From Prevotella melaninogenica (GTDB taxonomy: Bacteria > Bacteroidota > Bacteroidia > Bacteroidales > Bacteroidaceae), in assembly GCF_018127965.1 (NCBI RefSeq), contig NZ_CP072349.1:624001-688000 (forward strand): a stretch of 64,000 nt of DNA. The letters are read 5' to 3'. Positions within the stretch are counted from its first letter, which is position 1. Every line of letters begins with the position of its first letter. Positions 8,807 to 15,960 of the stretch are shown piece after piece. A program made the translations under genes and the position numbers. Below the pieces are notes generated by a model. It searched no databases. It was given only the letters and a program-made list of their open reading frames with translations, and was not told where the DNA came from.

Positions 8807-9619
8807 TTATTCCAGATAAATCGTTTTCATGTCGTAGGGAATATCTGTACGTTTAACCAACTGGCTATTATTGAAGTAAACTTCCTGATTGATAAGCCTA
8901 CAGAACTTCAAATGCTGTTTTACTTTCTCAATGAGCCAGTCTTGGTAATGTATATCACCGACAATATATAACTCATCTTTCTCTACATCCATTCCTGTTA
9001 GCTTCCATATATAAAGGAGATAATACAAAGCATCATGCTCATTGGTTGCTTCGTATGAATTACTGAAGCGGAATCTGTTTTGTTGGAAGCTGAAAACCTC
9101 CATACGCTTCTCGTGGAAATAAGCATAGAGCTTTCTGCGTGGACCAGCATAAGAACGACGATAGAGATGCGTCCATACCGACTGCATAAGCGGTTGTATA
9201 CGAATGTCCTTGAAATGGTCGTCGATAACAAGCTTGAGGTCTTTGTTAATTGCAAAGACAGCAATCGCATTCAAGTCAGGTAGGATACTCGATAGAATCT
9301 CCTCGTTACCTTGTCTATGGTAGGTGTGATGATAGAGTGTCTCGATATCCTGTGTACCAAAGTCGTCAATAGGCATGAGCATCACAGGGGTATCAATCTC
9401 TGCTAACAAACGTTTGTATCCACTCTGCAGCAATTCAGAAACCTTGAAGGCTTCACGTAGATTGGCAGCAACAGAGATACCCATATTCAACTCGTAGGGT
9501 TCATAAACGAGCATACCATTCTCTTGTGGGTCACCCACGGCAAATGCCATGTTGTTCCTGCTAAATCTGATAGTAAGTCGCAGTTTTTTATCGGAGATAT
9601 TATTGTTTGTTTCTGTCAT
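8807..9619 (-). CDS. DUF3822 family protein
   Basis: Members of DUF3822 are found in Bacteroidota, commonly beside rsmD as here; the family resembles the actin/hexokinase-fold or PilM-like group but has no proven role. I choose ATG 9619 (MTETNNNISDKK, 270 residues) over the in-frame ATG at 9652, because a promoter box TAAGTTTG covers 9650-9657. No signal peptide or membrane helix is visible. The region RRKLYAYFHEKRMEVFSFQQNRF with NEHDALYYLLYIWK is the most conserved-looking part. Family assignment rests on recognition of the pattern and on context. Confidence 0.8.
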   Translation of the reverse strand: MTETNNNISDKKLRLTIRFSRNNMAFAVGDPQENGMLVYEPYELNMGISVAANLREAFKVSELLQSGYKRLLAEIDTPVMLMPIDDFGTQDIETLYHHTYHRQGNEEILSSILPDLNAIAVFAINKDLKLVIDDHFKDIRIQPLMQSVWTHLYRRSYAGPRRKLYAYFHEKRMEVFSFQQNRFRFSNSYEATNEHDALYYLLYIWKLTGMDVEKDELYIVGDIHYQDWLIEKVKQHLKFCRLINQEVYFNNSQLVKRTDIPYDMKTIYLE

Positions 9620-9649
9620 TACGAACGTTGTATAGCTTTTTATCACCTG

Positions 9650-9657
9650 CAAACTTA
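9650..9657 (-). promoter_or_regulatory. -7 box of the DUF3822-rsmD unit
   Basis: TAAGTTTG on the minus strand matches TAnnTTTG. No clear -33 TTTG was found. The predicted start near 9646 gives a 27-nt leader to ATG 9619 and excludes the longer reading frame. Confidence 0.55.
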
Positions 9658-9764
9658 CACATTTTTTCCGATTTCATTGGTTATCTGCTTGATAAATATC
9701 ATCGAATGGTATTCTTTAAAGTATTAAAAAAGGGAAAATTAGCGTTTGATACTTAAAAAAGATA

Positions 9765-9772
9765 TAACTTTG
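9765..9772 (+). promoter_or_regulatory. -7 box of lrgAB
   Basis: TAACTTTG matches TAnnTTTG. A TTTG at 9745-9748 is upstream but only 16 bp away, shorter than the usual 19-21. The leader to the lrgA start would be about 70 nt. Confidence 0.5.
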
Positions 9773-9845
9773 CACTCACTTATTAAATGCTATAACTATT
9801 CAAACAATCATGTTTGATGGTGGTGTTGAATAATAACTTTTTTAC

Positions 9846-10349
9846 ATGGCAAGACAGTTCTTTGTTATCTTCGGATGCTTAGCATTGGGAGAGTTTATTG
9901 TTTGGGCTACAGGAATAAAACTGCCGTCCAGTATCATTGGTATGCTTCTTCTTACACTTTTTCTAAAGTTAGGATGGGTGAAGTTAGCTTGGGTGGAGCG
10001 ATTGTCACAGCTTCTGATAGCAAATCTCGGCTTCTTCTTTGTACCGCCAGGGGTGGCTCTTATTCTCTATCTTGATCTTATTAAGGCTCAATGGTTCCCT
10101 ATTGTTACTGCAACAGTGGTCAGTACTCTTCTAGTTCTTGTTGTTACAGGACAGATGCATCAACTTGTCATAAAGTTTGAACGTCGGTTGATGGCTATGG
10201 ACTTACTTCATCATCGTGCTCATGCGCAGAAGATGAAGAAGATGATGGAGGAAACCGAAGAGGTTGAAGCCATGGAAGAAGCTGAAAGAATAGAACTTGA
10301 CAAAGCTTTACTCGGACAGGATAAGATAACTAAAACGGAGGAAAAATAA
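9846..10349 (+). CDS. lrgA: CidA/LrgA family membrane protein
   Basis: LrgA/CidA proteins are small holin-like membrane proteins that act with LrgB/CidB in murein hydrolase control and, by more recent work, in export or uptake of small organic acids such as pyruvate. The first 115 residues form four hydrophobic helices with the family motif LPSSIIGMLLL near 26-36 and GFFFVPPGVALI near 62-73. Unusually, a charged tail of about 50 residues rich in Glu, Lys and Met follows (about 118-167), probably a cytoplasmic helix or coiled coil. The stop overlaps the lrgB start by one base (TAATG), so the two are coupled. Confidence 0.88.
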   Translation: MARQFFVIFGCLALGEFIVWATGIKLPSSIIGMLLLTLFLKLGWVKLAWVERLSQLLIANLGFFFVPPGVALILYLDLIKAQWFPIVTATVVSTLLVLVVTGQMHQLVIKFERRLMAMDLLHHRAHAQKMKKMMEETEEVEAMEEAERIELDKALLGQDKITKTEEK

Positions 10350-11098
10350 TGAATTCGTGGGATGAAACAATCGGTCAGACTATTGACCTTATACAGGATG
10401 GTAAAGATATCTTTTCCAATCAGTATGTTATTTTGGCATTGACTTTTGCTGCCTTCTTTTACATCAAACGTCTACAGCAGCGTACTGGTTGGATGTTACT
10501 CAACCCTATCTTGATAGCCATCGTACTTATTATTGTCTATCTCAAGATAACTGGTGTTTCTTTTGCAGTCTATAAGCAAGGTGCCCAATTGATTGACTTC
10601 TGGCTTAAACCAGCTGTTGTAGCCTTAGGCGTACCACTTTATTTACAGCTTGATGCCATAAAGCGTCTGTGGTTACCAATCGTTCTGTCACAGTTTGTTG
10701 GCTGTTTGGTGGGTATTGTAAGTGTTGTTTTCGTAGCACAGCTTTGTTGCGCACCAGATATTATTGTCCTCTCAATGGCAAGTAAATCTGTAACAACACC
10801 TATTGCTATGGAGGTGACACAGAGCCTTGGAGGTATTCCTTCTCTTACTGCTGCCGTGGTGGTTGTCACTGGTATCATTGGTGCTTTGGTAGGCTTTAAG
10901 ATGTTGTCCTATGGTCATGTAAATAGTCCTATCGCCCAAGGTCTCTCTATGGGTGCCGCCTCTCATGCCGTTGGAGCATCCACAGCGATGGCGTATAGCA
11001 GTAAGTATGGTGCCTTTGCGAGCTTAGGTATTACGCTAAATGGTATCTTCACTGCCCTGCTTACTCCAACGGTTCTCCGCTTGATGGGGATTATTTAG
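10349..11098 (+). CDS. lrgB: LrgB family protein
   Basis: LrgB is the large partner of LrgA. The 249-residue protein is almost wholly hydrophobic helices. It carries the family segments SMASKSVTTPIAMEVTQSLGG (about 144-164) and SHAVGASTAMAYSS (about 205-218), the two most conserved stretches of LrgB/CidB. Length is slightly above the usual 230 because of a 20-residue polar N-terminus. The start overlaps lrgA. A strong hairpin follows the stop. Confidence 0.92.
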   Translation: MNSWDETIGQTIDLIQDGKDIFSNQYVILALTFAAFFYIKRLQQRTGWMLLNPILIAIVLIIVYLKITGVSFAVYKQGAQLIDFWLKPAVVALGVPLYLQLDAIKRLWLPIVLSQFVGCLVGIVSVVFVAQLCCAPDIIVLSMASKSVTTPIAMEVTQSLGGIPSLTAAVVVVTGIIGALVGFKMLSYGHVNSPIAQGLSMGAASHAVGASTAMAYSSKYGAFASLGITLNGIFTALLTPTVLRLMGII

Positions 11099-11107
11099 GG
11101 CGTCTTT

Positions 11108-11166
11108 GTGTAATAGCGTGATAAAGTCTACTAAATGTAAGTAGAAAATCATACACGCTATTACAC
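11108..11166 (+). terminator. Hairpin after lrgB
   Basis: GTGTAATAGCGTG (11108-11120) pairs perfectly with CACGCTATTACAC (11154-11166), with a smaller CTAC/GTAG stem inside. It starts 10 nt after the lrgB stop. No T-run follows, and the right arm leads into the 84-bp repeat, so it may belong to the repeat as much as to lrgB. Confidence 0.5.
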
Positions 11167-11185
11167 GAATAGTTTTAATTTCATT

Positions 11186-11269
11186 TTGCTGTCATATTTA
11201 ACATTTCGTGTAATCCTACTGTTAAATAATAAGTTAACTAATGAATTAGGGTGACAGTAGTGACAGCAA
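11186..11269 (-). repeat. 84-bp TTGCTGTCA/TGACAGCAA repeat, copy 2
   Basis: Perfect 9-bp ends TTGCTGTCA and TGACAGCAA, 84 bp long. It is in the opposite orientation to copies 1, 4 and 5, judged by the interior TTACACGAAATGTTAAA on the minus strand. It agrees closely with copy 3 at 14574-14657, including flanks (ACGAATAGTTTTAATTTCAT before it, TTTCACTGGG-like sequence after). Confidence 0.8.
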
Positions 11270-11446
11270 AGTTGTTTTCACTGGGAAATGCTTTGGTTCT
11301 TCCGTTAAATGCATAGATAGGATGAATAAAGGCTTATTGCTTACATGGTATGACTTTCCTGGATCAATGGTCTAACAAAGGGGACATAGTATGTAGGAAA
11401 GCCAAACACACATCATTACCATATCTCTCCGTATTCTACAAACAAC

Positions 11447-11570
11447 TTATCCCAATACTAACCAATATTACAATACCCTATACTTGATTATCAATCATTT
11501 ATAAAGTTGATACTACACAAAGCATCCCGAAAGTTTATGAAAAATATTTTTGCTGGTTAACTTGGGATAA
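11447..11570 (-). mobile_element. 124-bp MITE-like element related to the IS1634-type element
   Basis: The ends TTATCCCAATACTAACCA (from 11447) and, in inverse, TTATCCCAAGTTAACCAGC (to 11570) form imperfect terminal inverted repeats. The interior 11470-11566, read on the minus strand, is nearly the same as 28808-28905 at the left end of the IS1634-type element (shared TATTTTTCATAAA, TTTCGGGATG, TGATTGATAATCAAGTATAG). A non-autonomous derivative is the simplest reading. No target duplication is clear. Confidence 0.6.
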
Positions 11571-11600
11571 TAAGAGGCAAAAGTTACATCTGCGAAAAGC

Positions 11601-11638
11601 TAACTGCGACATTCACAGAAAACGGAATGTCGCAGTTA
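11601..11638. other. Perfect 14-bp inverted repeat
   Basis: TAACTGCGACATTC (11601-11614) and GAATGTCGCAGTTA (11625-11638) enclose a 10-nt loop. There is no T-run, so it is either a protein-binding palindrome or an RNA hairpin downstream of fic. The remainder of the 11099-11713 gap shows no gene. Confidence 0.6.
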
Positions 11639-11670
11639 ATCAAAGGAGTATTCTACCCAGTAGCAGACTA

Positions 11671-11708
11671 AATGTTTGAGAAAAGGTTGTAGTGATGCAA
11701 CCTTTTTG
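11671..11708 (+). repeat. Direct hairpin repeat flanking fic, copy 1
   Basis: The 38-bp unit starts AATGTTTGAGAAAAGGTTGT and ends CAACCTTTTTG. It differs from 12821-12858 at three positions. Inside, AAAAGGTTG pairs with CAACCTTTT. It lies just beyond the fic stop codon. Confidence 0.75.
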
Positions 11709-11713
11709 CGTGT

Positions 11714-12781
11714 TTACTGGGTAAGAAAGACTCTCCAGCTTCCATCTTTCTCACCACGCTCCACATACTTTTTAGAAAGCAGTTTATCCAACAGTTTTTG
11801 GATAGCTGACACACTAATACCTGTTTCCTCTTTCATGTCGTTCAGAGTCAACGTAGGCTGTGTGCGCATGGCGTTCAATATTTTGGTGTAGTTAGGCGAG
11901 CGGAAAGAAATTCTTTCGCCGTCATACCACCAAATATTTTCATTCTTTTCGCTGATGAAGAGCACATCATTATAAACCTCTGTTGCCACAAGCTCATTGA
12001 AATATTTGAGGAATGGACGAATATCGCCAATGTTGGCGTGTGCTCCGTCGCTCGGCACAGGGCCGACTTCAAGGTCAGACTGATGCAACGCTTCCAGATA
12101 CTCGCTCTTCTTGCGGCTGCGCACAACAATCATCGGATAATTGTGGCGTGTGAGAATGAAGTTGATCATCAAACGGGCGATACGTCCATTGCCATCCTCA
12201 AAGGGGTGAATGCGTATATAACGATAGTGGAACAATGCCGCCAGTTCGATAGCTGAAAGTTCCCCTTTCTTCTCGGCTTCATTGTACCAATTCACCAAGT
12301 CAAACATCAGCCCCGGCGTTTCTTCGGGCGAAGCGTACTCAAAGCGGTCGCCATACCTTGTTATCACACTATTGGGGCGCGTCTTATACTGACCTGCGTG
12401 TATCACATAATTTGTCTGCACACCACCAGGCAGATTGCGGTAAACGGTGTAGTTTTCACGAAGCAGTGTTCTGTGCAGTGTGCGGATGAAGTTTTGTGTC
12501 AAAGGCTTTTCTTTGACAGCAGCCTCTTCTGTCATCAGTTGCAGCCCCACGTTGCTTGCCGTCATCTCGTGCACGTCCCTTATGTCAGCCTCGCCAATCA
12601 CCTTGCCGAATAGCAGAAGAATCTCGGTCTGACCATAAGTCAGTGTGTTGCCCTCAATGTGGTTGCTATTATAGTTGAAGTCCACGGTGAAGCGGCGGCT
12701 GAGCCTATCCCTGTCCTTCTCTGACAATGGCTGAATATCGCGCCAAGCAGCCAATGCCTTCTTTATATTAAGATACTTCAT
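11714..12781 (-). CDS. Fic family protein (AMP-transferase fold)
   Basis: Fic enzymes usually transfer AMP from ATP to a hydroxyl side chain of a target protein. The 355-residue protein has the full catalytic motif HPFEDGNGRIAR at 192-203, with the base H192 and the phosphate/metal residues in place. An inhibitory helix motif S39-xxx-E43-G44-N45 lies near the N-terminus, so this is a class II, self-inhibited Fic with no need of a separate antitoxin. Residues about 290-355 look like a winged helix (TLTLNDMKEETGISVSAIQ), a common fusion. It sits in an island flanked by direct repeats. The target is unknown. Confidence 0.92.
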   Translation of the reverse strand: MKYLNIKKALAAWRDIQPLSEKDRDRLSRRFTVDFNYNSNHIEGNTLTYGQTEILLLFGKVIGEADIRDVHEMTASNVGLQLMTEEAAVKEKPLTQNFIRTLHRTLLRENYTVYRNLPGGVQTNYVIHAGQYKTRPNSVITRYGDRFEYASPEETPGLMFDLVNWYNEAEKKGELSAIELAALFHYRYIRIHPFEDGNGRIARLMINFILTRHNYPMIVVRSRKKSEYLEALHQSDLEVGPVPSDGAHANIGDIRPFLKYFNELVATEVYNDVLFISEKNENIWWYDGERISFRSPNYTKILNAMRTQPTLTLNDMKEETGISVSAIQKLLDKLLSKKYVERGEKDGSWRVFLTQ

Positions 12782-12820
12782 ACAGACATATTTATTTTAA
12801 ATACATCGCAAAATTATGAA

Positions 12821-12858
12821 AATGTTTGAGAAAAGGTTGTAATGTTACAACCTTTTTG
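12821..12858 (+). repeat. Direct hairpin repeat flanking fic, copy 2
   Basis: Same 38-bp unit as 11671-11708 in the same orientation, 1150 bp away. Here the arms are 12 bp and perfect (AAAAGGTTGTAA / TTACAACCTTTT at 12831-12856). It lies just upstream of the fic start. Confidence 0.75.
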
Positions 12859-12895
12859 TTGAATTTTAGTGTTTTTGGTCTTTTCGTATATAATA

Positions 12896-14486
12896 GTAAC
12901 TATTCAGCGATAATAGATATATAAGTGCATATCAATTTCTCAAACCTTAAATAAGGCTTGAATCGCATTATATGGAGTTTTGTCGTGCTTCTTAGCTGTT
13001 TCTACAATCGAATGAAGTTCAAGGAAAGCGTCTGCTCCGAAGTCTGAACGAAAAGCACAGGAGTTCTTCAGTTTGATTTTTAGCTTGCGTATTCCCCTTT
13101 CGCTTCCATTATTGTCAAATGGTATCATCGGATTTTCGAGGAAATTGAAAATGTAATCTCTGCATTTGACCAAGCCTTTTCTGAACGTAATAAACTTTTT
13201 ACCAAGCTCCTCTATATTCTGTTTGATCAGATTGTCTAAACGTTCAATCCATGATACCTTGTCTATAACGTCGTTCGGATTGGTATTCCGCTCGTGAATG
13301 GCTTCACGGAACAGATTGGTTACTTTCCCAGACCACTCTTGCTCAGTGTTCAACTCTGAGAGATATTGCAGTTCGCGGAGTAAGTGTGCAAGACAAACCT
13401 GGTGATTGAGAAAATGGAGTGCAAAGTATGCGCTATGGCGGTCGGTAACGGCAGTCATTCGTTCCAGGCTATCGCCAAACTTGTCTGCTAATACCTTCGA
13501 CCCTCTTCCATTAGCACGGAAAAGCAATGTGTAATAAACAGTCTGTGCAATCCATGCCCAGTCGAGTCTTTTGTTACAGTACAAGCCGCTCTCATCGAAA
13601 CCAACAACTGCTGATGACTTGATATATTCTTTAATTTTATCAATCACAGGTTGCGCATTTCTCTTTGCCTCATTTACCCAGTTCACCAGTGAACCTTCGC
13701 TTGGAGTGAGTCCAAATACCTCACGCAAAAAACTTGCTATACGACCGTAAGGAAGAAATTGCACGACACTCAGATAAACCACTAAGGTCTTTACGCTTGA
13801 ATCATATACCACGTTGTTTGACCGCCGTCTCGGTGCTGTCCGAATACGTTCACCACAGTTCTTGCATACCATCACATAGTGTCGGATTTCCCTGATTACG
13901 GGCTTCAACTCTGGAATGGAAATAACCTGCGTCACATAATCAAGCACACGTTCTGTATCTGATAAAGATTCTCCGCAACGAGTACAATAGTTGGGTACCT
14001 CATCAATTATCTCGTCAGGTATGGAAGAGCAAGGCAGCTTGTGTCCATCATGTCCCTTTTGTCCTCCCGGCTTCTTACCACTTGGCTTACGGAGGCTTCG
14101 CGTTCTTCTGATAACCTCATCCTTTATACGCTCCTTGCTTGGCGGAGTGCTACTGTTATTAGAGTTTTTGTCAGGATTTTCATACTTAGCCAAGCGTTCC
14201 TGTAAGTTTATAAGTTCCGTATCTTTCTTGCGAATTTCAAGGTTCAGAGCATTTATGTTACGGTTCAATTTAATAATCTCGGCATACTGCTGATTAACAG
14301 TTGCACGCAATAATCGCATCTCTTCCGTCATGCCTTGTAATACTTTTGATATATCCGTAACCTGCTCTTTCATAGGTATAAAGGTACAAAGAAAAACTGA
14401 AATACGCAAGAAAAACATCTTTATAGCCTTTATACGAAGATTTTAGAGGAGAGAATACAGACTGAACAATACCGCTGAATAGTTAC
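12896..14486 (-). mobile_element. IS66-family insertion sequence (tnpC only), complete
   Basis: The element is 1591 bp. Its ends are GTAACTATTCAGCGATA (from 12896) and, in inverse, GTAACTATTCAGCGGTA (to 14486): 16 of 17 match. The 8 bp on each side are identical, ATATAATA at 12888-12895 and 14487-14494, the 8-bp duplication expected of IS66. It carries one gene, tnpC, without tnpA or tnpB, as in the ISBst12 group. Intact ends and duplication point to a fairly recent insertion. Confidence 0.93.
12940..14373 (-). CDS. tnpC: IS66 family transposase (TnpC)
   Basis: This DDE transposase moves the IS66-type element. I start it at ATG 14373 (MKEQVTDISKVLQGM, 477 residues); an in-frame ATG 45 bp upstream is less likely. 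The order is typical: N-terminal leucine-rich coiled coil (about 10-65), linker with STPPSKERIKDE and KKPGGQKGHDGH, zinc finger with CTRCGES and CKNCGERIR, then the catalytic domain with VVGFDESGLY, AVTDRHSAYF and the terminal DNNGSERGIRKLKIKLK. No frameshift or stop interrupts it, so it may be active. Confidence 0.95.
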   Translation of the reverse strand: MKEQVTDISKVLQGMTEEMRLLRATVNQQYAEIIKLNRNINALNLEIRKKDTELINLQERLAKYENPDKNSNNSSTPPSKERIKDEVIRRTRSLRKPSGKKPGGQKGHDGHKLPCSSIPDEIIDEVPNYCTRCGESLSDTERVLDYVTQVISIPELKPVIREIRHYVMVCKNCGERIRTAPRRRSNNVVYDSSVKTLVVYLSVVQFLPYGRIASFLREVFGLTPSEGSLVNWVNEAKRNAQPVIDKIKEYIKSSAVVGFDESGLYCNKRLDWAWIAQTVYYTLLFRANGRGSKVLADKFGDSLERMTAVTDRHSAYFALHFLNHQVCLAHLLRELQYLSELNTEQEWSGKVTNLFREAIHERNTNPNDVIDKVSWIERLDNLIKQNIEELGKKFITFRKGLVKCRDYIFNFLENPMIPFDNNGSERGIRKLKIKLKNSCAFRSDFGADAFLELHSIVETAKKHDKTPYNAIQALFKV

Positions 14487-14573
14487 ATATAATATAAGCC
14501 GTTAGTTTATCGTCTAAATGTTAGGTCGTGTGGAATTTATACACACTATTCCACGAATAGTTTTAATTTCATT

Positions 14574-14657
14574 TTGCTGTCATATTTAACATTTCATGTA
14601 ATCCTACTGTTACATAGCAAGTTAGCTAATGAATTAGGGTGACAGTAGTGACAGCAA
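14574..14657 (-). repeat. 84-bp TTGCTGTCA/TGACAGCAA repeat, copy 3
   Basis: Perfect 9-bp ends, 84 bp, same orientation as copy 2. The flank carries a short hairpin (TCGTGTGGAAT / ATTCCACGA around 14525-14557). Copies 2 and 3 bracket the fic-IS66 island as direct repeats. The rest of the 14487-14809 gap has no gene. Confidence 0.8.
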
Positions 14658-14809
14658 AATTGGTTTTACTGGGTAATACTTTTTAAACGACACTCTGTGT
14701 TAGAACATAGAACCATTTAATCGGTAGGCGTCTTTTCAAAGCCAAATAAGTATCAATATGCACTTACTAATTGAATGTGCATCTTCGTTTTTGCCGTAAA
14801 TTATTATTT

Positions 14810-15565
14810 TCAGAAGAGTTTGTTTAAGATAGCTCTTGAAATAGCTTCGGTGATATTCGCCACGCCTAATTTGTCAAAGGCGTGGCGTTTGTACGTTTTA
14901 ATAGAATCTAATGAGCGGCACATTATGTCTGCTACTTCTGTCATTGTTAGTCCCGCTGCTGACAATCTAAGCACTTCGAGTTCCTCTTCTTTTAGCGAAA
15001 CTCCTTCACATTCCATCCACCGATGGCTTTCGAAAGAATATTTCCAATAGTTAGGATTACCCTTTTTGTGGAACTCTACATGCCCAACTGTTTTTTGTGA
15101 AGATAGAGAAACAACACACATACCTATCCATATCTTGCCATCGTCAGTTAATAGTATAGGAGTTAGCTGGTGGTTGATCAGTCTGCTCCTTGTTCCACTC
15201 TTCAGATGAAAATGATATGACATGGAACATTGGTATTTATCAACATTGTGGAAAGTATCAAAGAACTTAAAACCACTTCTGTTCAACTCAATAAGCATTT
15301 TTTGTTCTTCCTCTGGTACATATTTCAAATAAAAACTATATCCCAATTCCTTCACCTCCTTTGCTGTATGACCGCAAAGAAACAAAGGATTATCTGATAC
15401 ATAAAGAAATTCCTGCTTATAATAGTCTATCAAATAAATGCTCTGATAGGTTACACGTGCAAAGGACTCTACTGTATGAATCAATGTGGACAGTACGTTA
15501 GAATCATAATCTGGTGCATTGCTTACAGTATTCGACGCTATAAAGAATTCTTTTATATCTGTCAT
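14810..15565 (-). CDS. PAS-LuxR transcriptional regulator
   Basis: The 251-residue protein combines a PAS-like sensor region (about 38-160, with QSIYLIDYYKQEFLYVSDN and YSFYLKYVPEEEQKML) and a C-terminal LuxR-type helix-turn-helix (about 188-251, with EEELEVLRLSAAGLTMTEVA and SLDSIKTYKRHAFDKLGV). There is no receiver domain or membrane segment, so the signal is probably a cytoplasmic ligand or redox state. It is divergent from an outer-membrane receptor gene, and the space between them holds two copies of one palindrome, a layout typical of a local regulator. It probably also regulates itself. The ligand is unknown. Confidence 0.88.
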   Translation of the reverse strand: MTDIKEFFIASNTVSNAPDYDSNVLSTLIHTVESFARVTYQSIYLIDYYKQEFLYVSDNPLFLCGHTAKEVKELGYSFYLKYVPEEEQKMLIELNRSGFKFFDTFHNVDKYQCSMSYHFHLKSGTRSRLINHQLTPILLTDDGKIWIGMCVVSLSSQKTVGHVEFHKKGNPNYWKYSFESHRWMECEGVSLKEEELEVLRLSAAGLTMTEVADIMCRSLDSIKTYKRHAFDKLGVANITEAISRAILNKLF

Positions 15566-15605
15566 ATATGTTCAACTTAATAAGGTCCCTCTATTTTATT
15601 TTCTA

Positions 15606-15637
15606 CAAAAGTACATTTTTAATGCAGAATATCACAA
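15606..15637 (-). promoter_or_regulatory. Promoter of the PAS-LuxR gene
   Basis: On the minus strand, TACTTTTG at 15606-15613 forms the -7 box and TTG at 15635-15637 the -33 box, 21 bp apart. The leader is about 36 nt. The nearest palindrome (15643-15658) sits just upstream of the -33 box. Confidence 0.6.
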
Positions 15638-15642
15638 GAGAA

Positions 15643-15697
15643 TTACACAAAAGTGTAAAAAACAAAGAGAGAGGAGCAAATTTACACAAAAGTGTGA
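15643..15697. promoter_or_regulatory. Two direct copies of a TTACACAAAAGTGT palindrome (candidate operators)
   Basis: TTACACAAAAGTGTAA (15643-15658) and TTACACAAAAGTGTGA (15682-15697) share 14 identical bases and are 39 bp apart. Each has ACAC/GTGT symmetry, as expected for a dimeric LuxR-type protein. They lie between the PAS-LuxR gene and the receptor gene. The third part of this gap (15700-15960) holds a -7 box TACTTTTG at 15828-15835 and a leader of about 120 nt for the receptor gene. Confidence 0.6.
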
Positions 15698-15960
15698 TAG
15701 GTGATCTTTGGATAATAAGTATTTTTGCCATATAAATCAAGAAACAAAAGAAATTATGTGAATATTGTTTTTATAAAGCAACATAATCACACTTTGATGT
15801 TAAATTTAAGCAAACAACTAAGAATTATACTTTTGCGTAGTGAAAATTAAAGAAAAATATTACCTTTACAACGTCGAAAGACAAGAAATGCTGTCGGCAT
15901 CTCATCATGATGACTCCAAAATTATAATAAGACAATACATATAATAAATAAGCTAATTTT

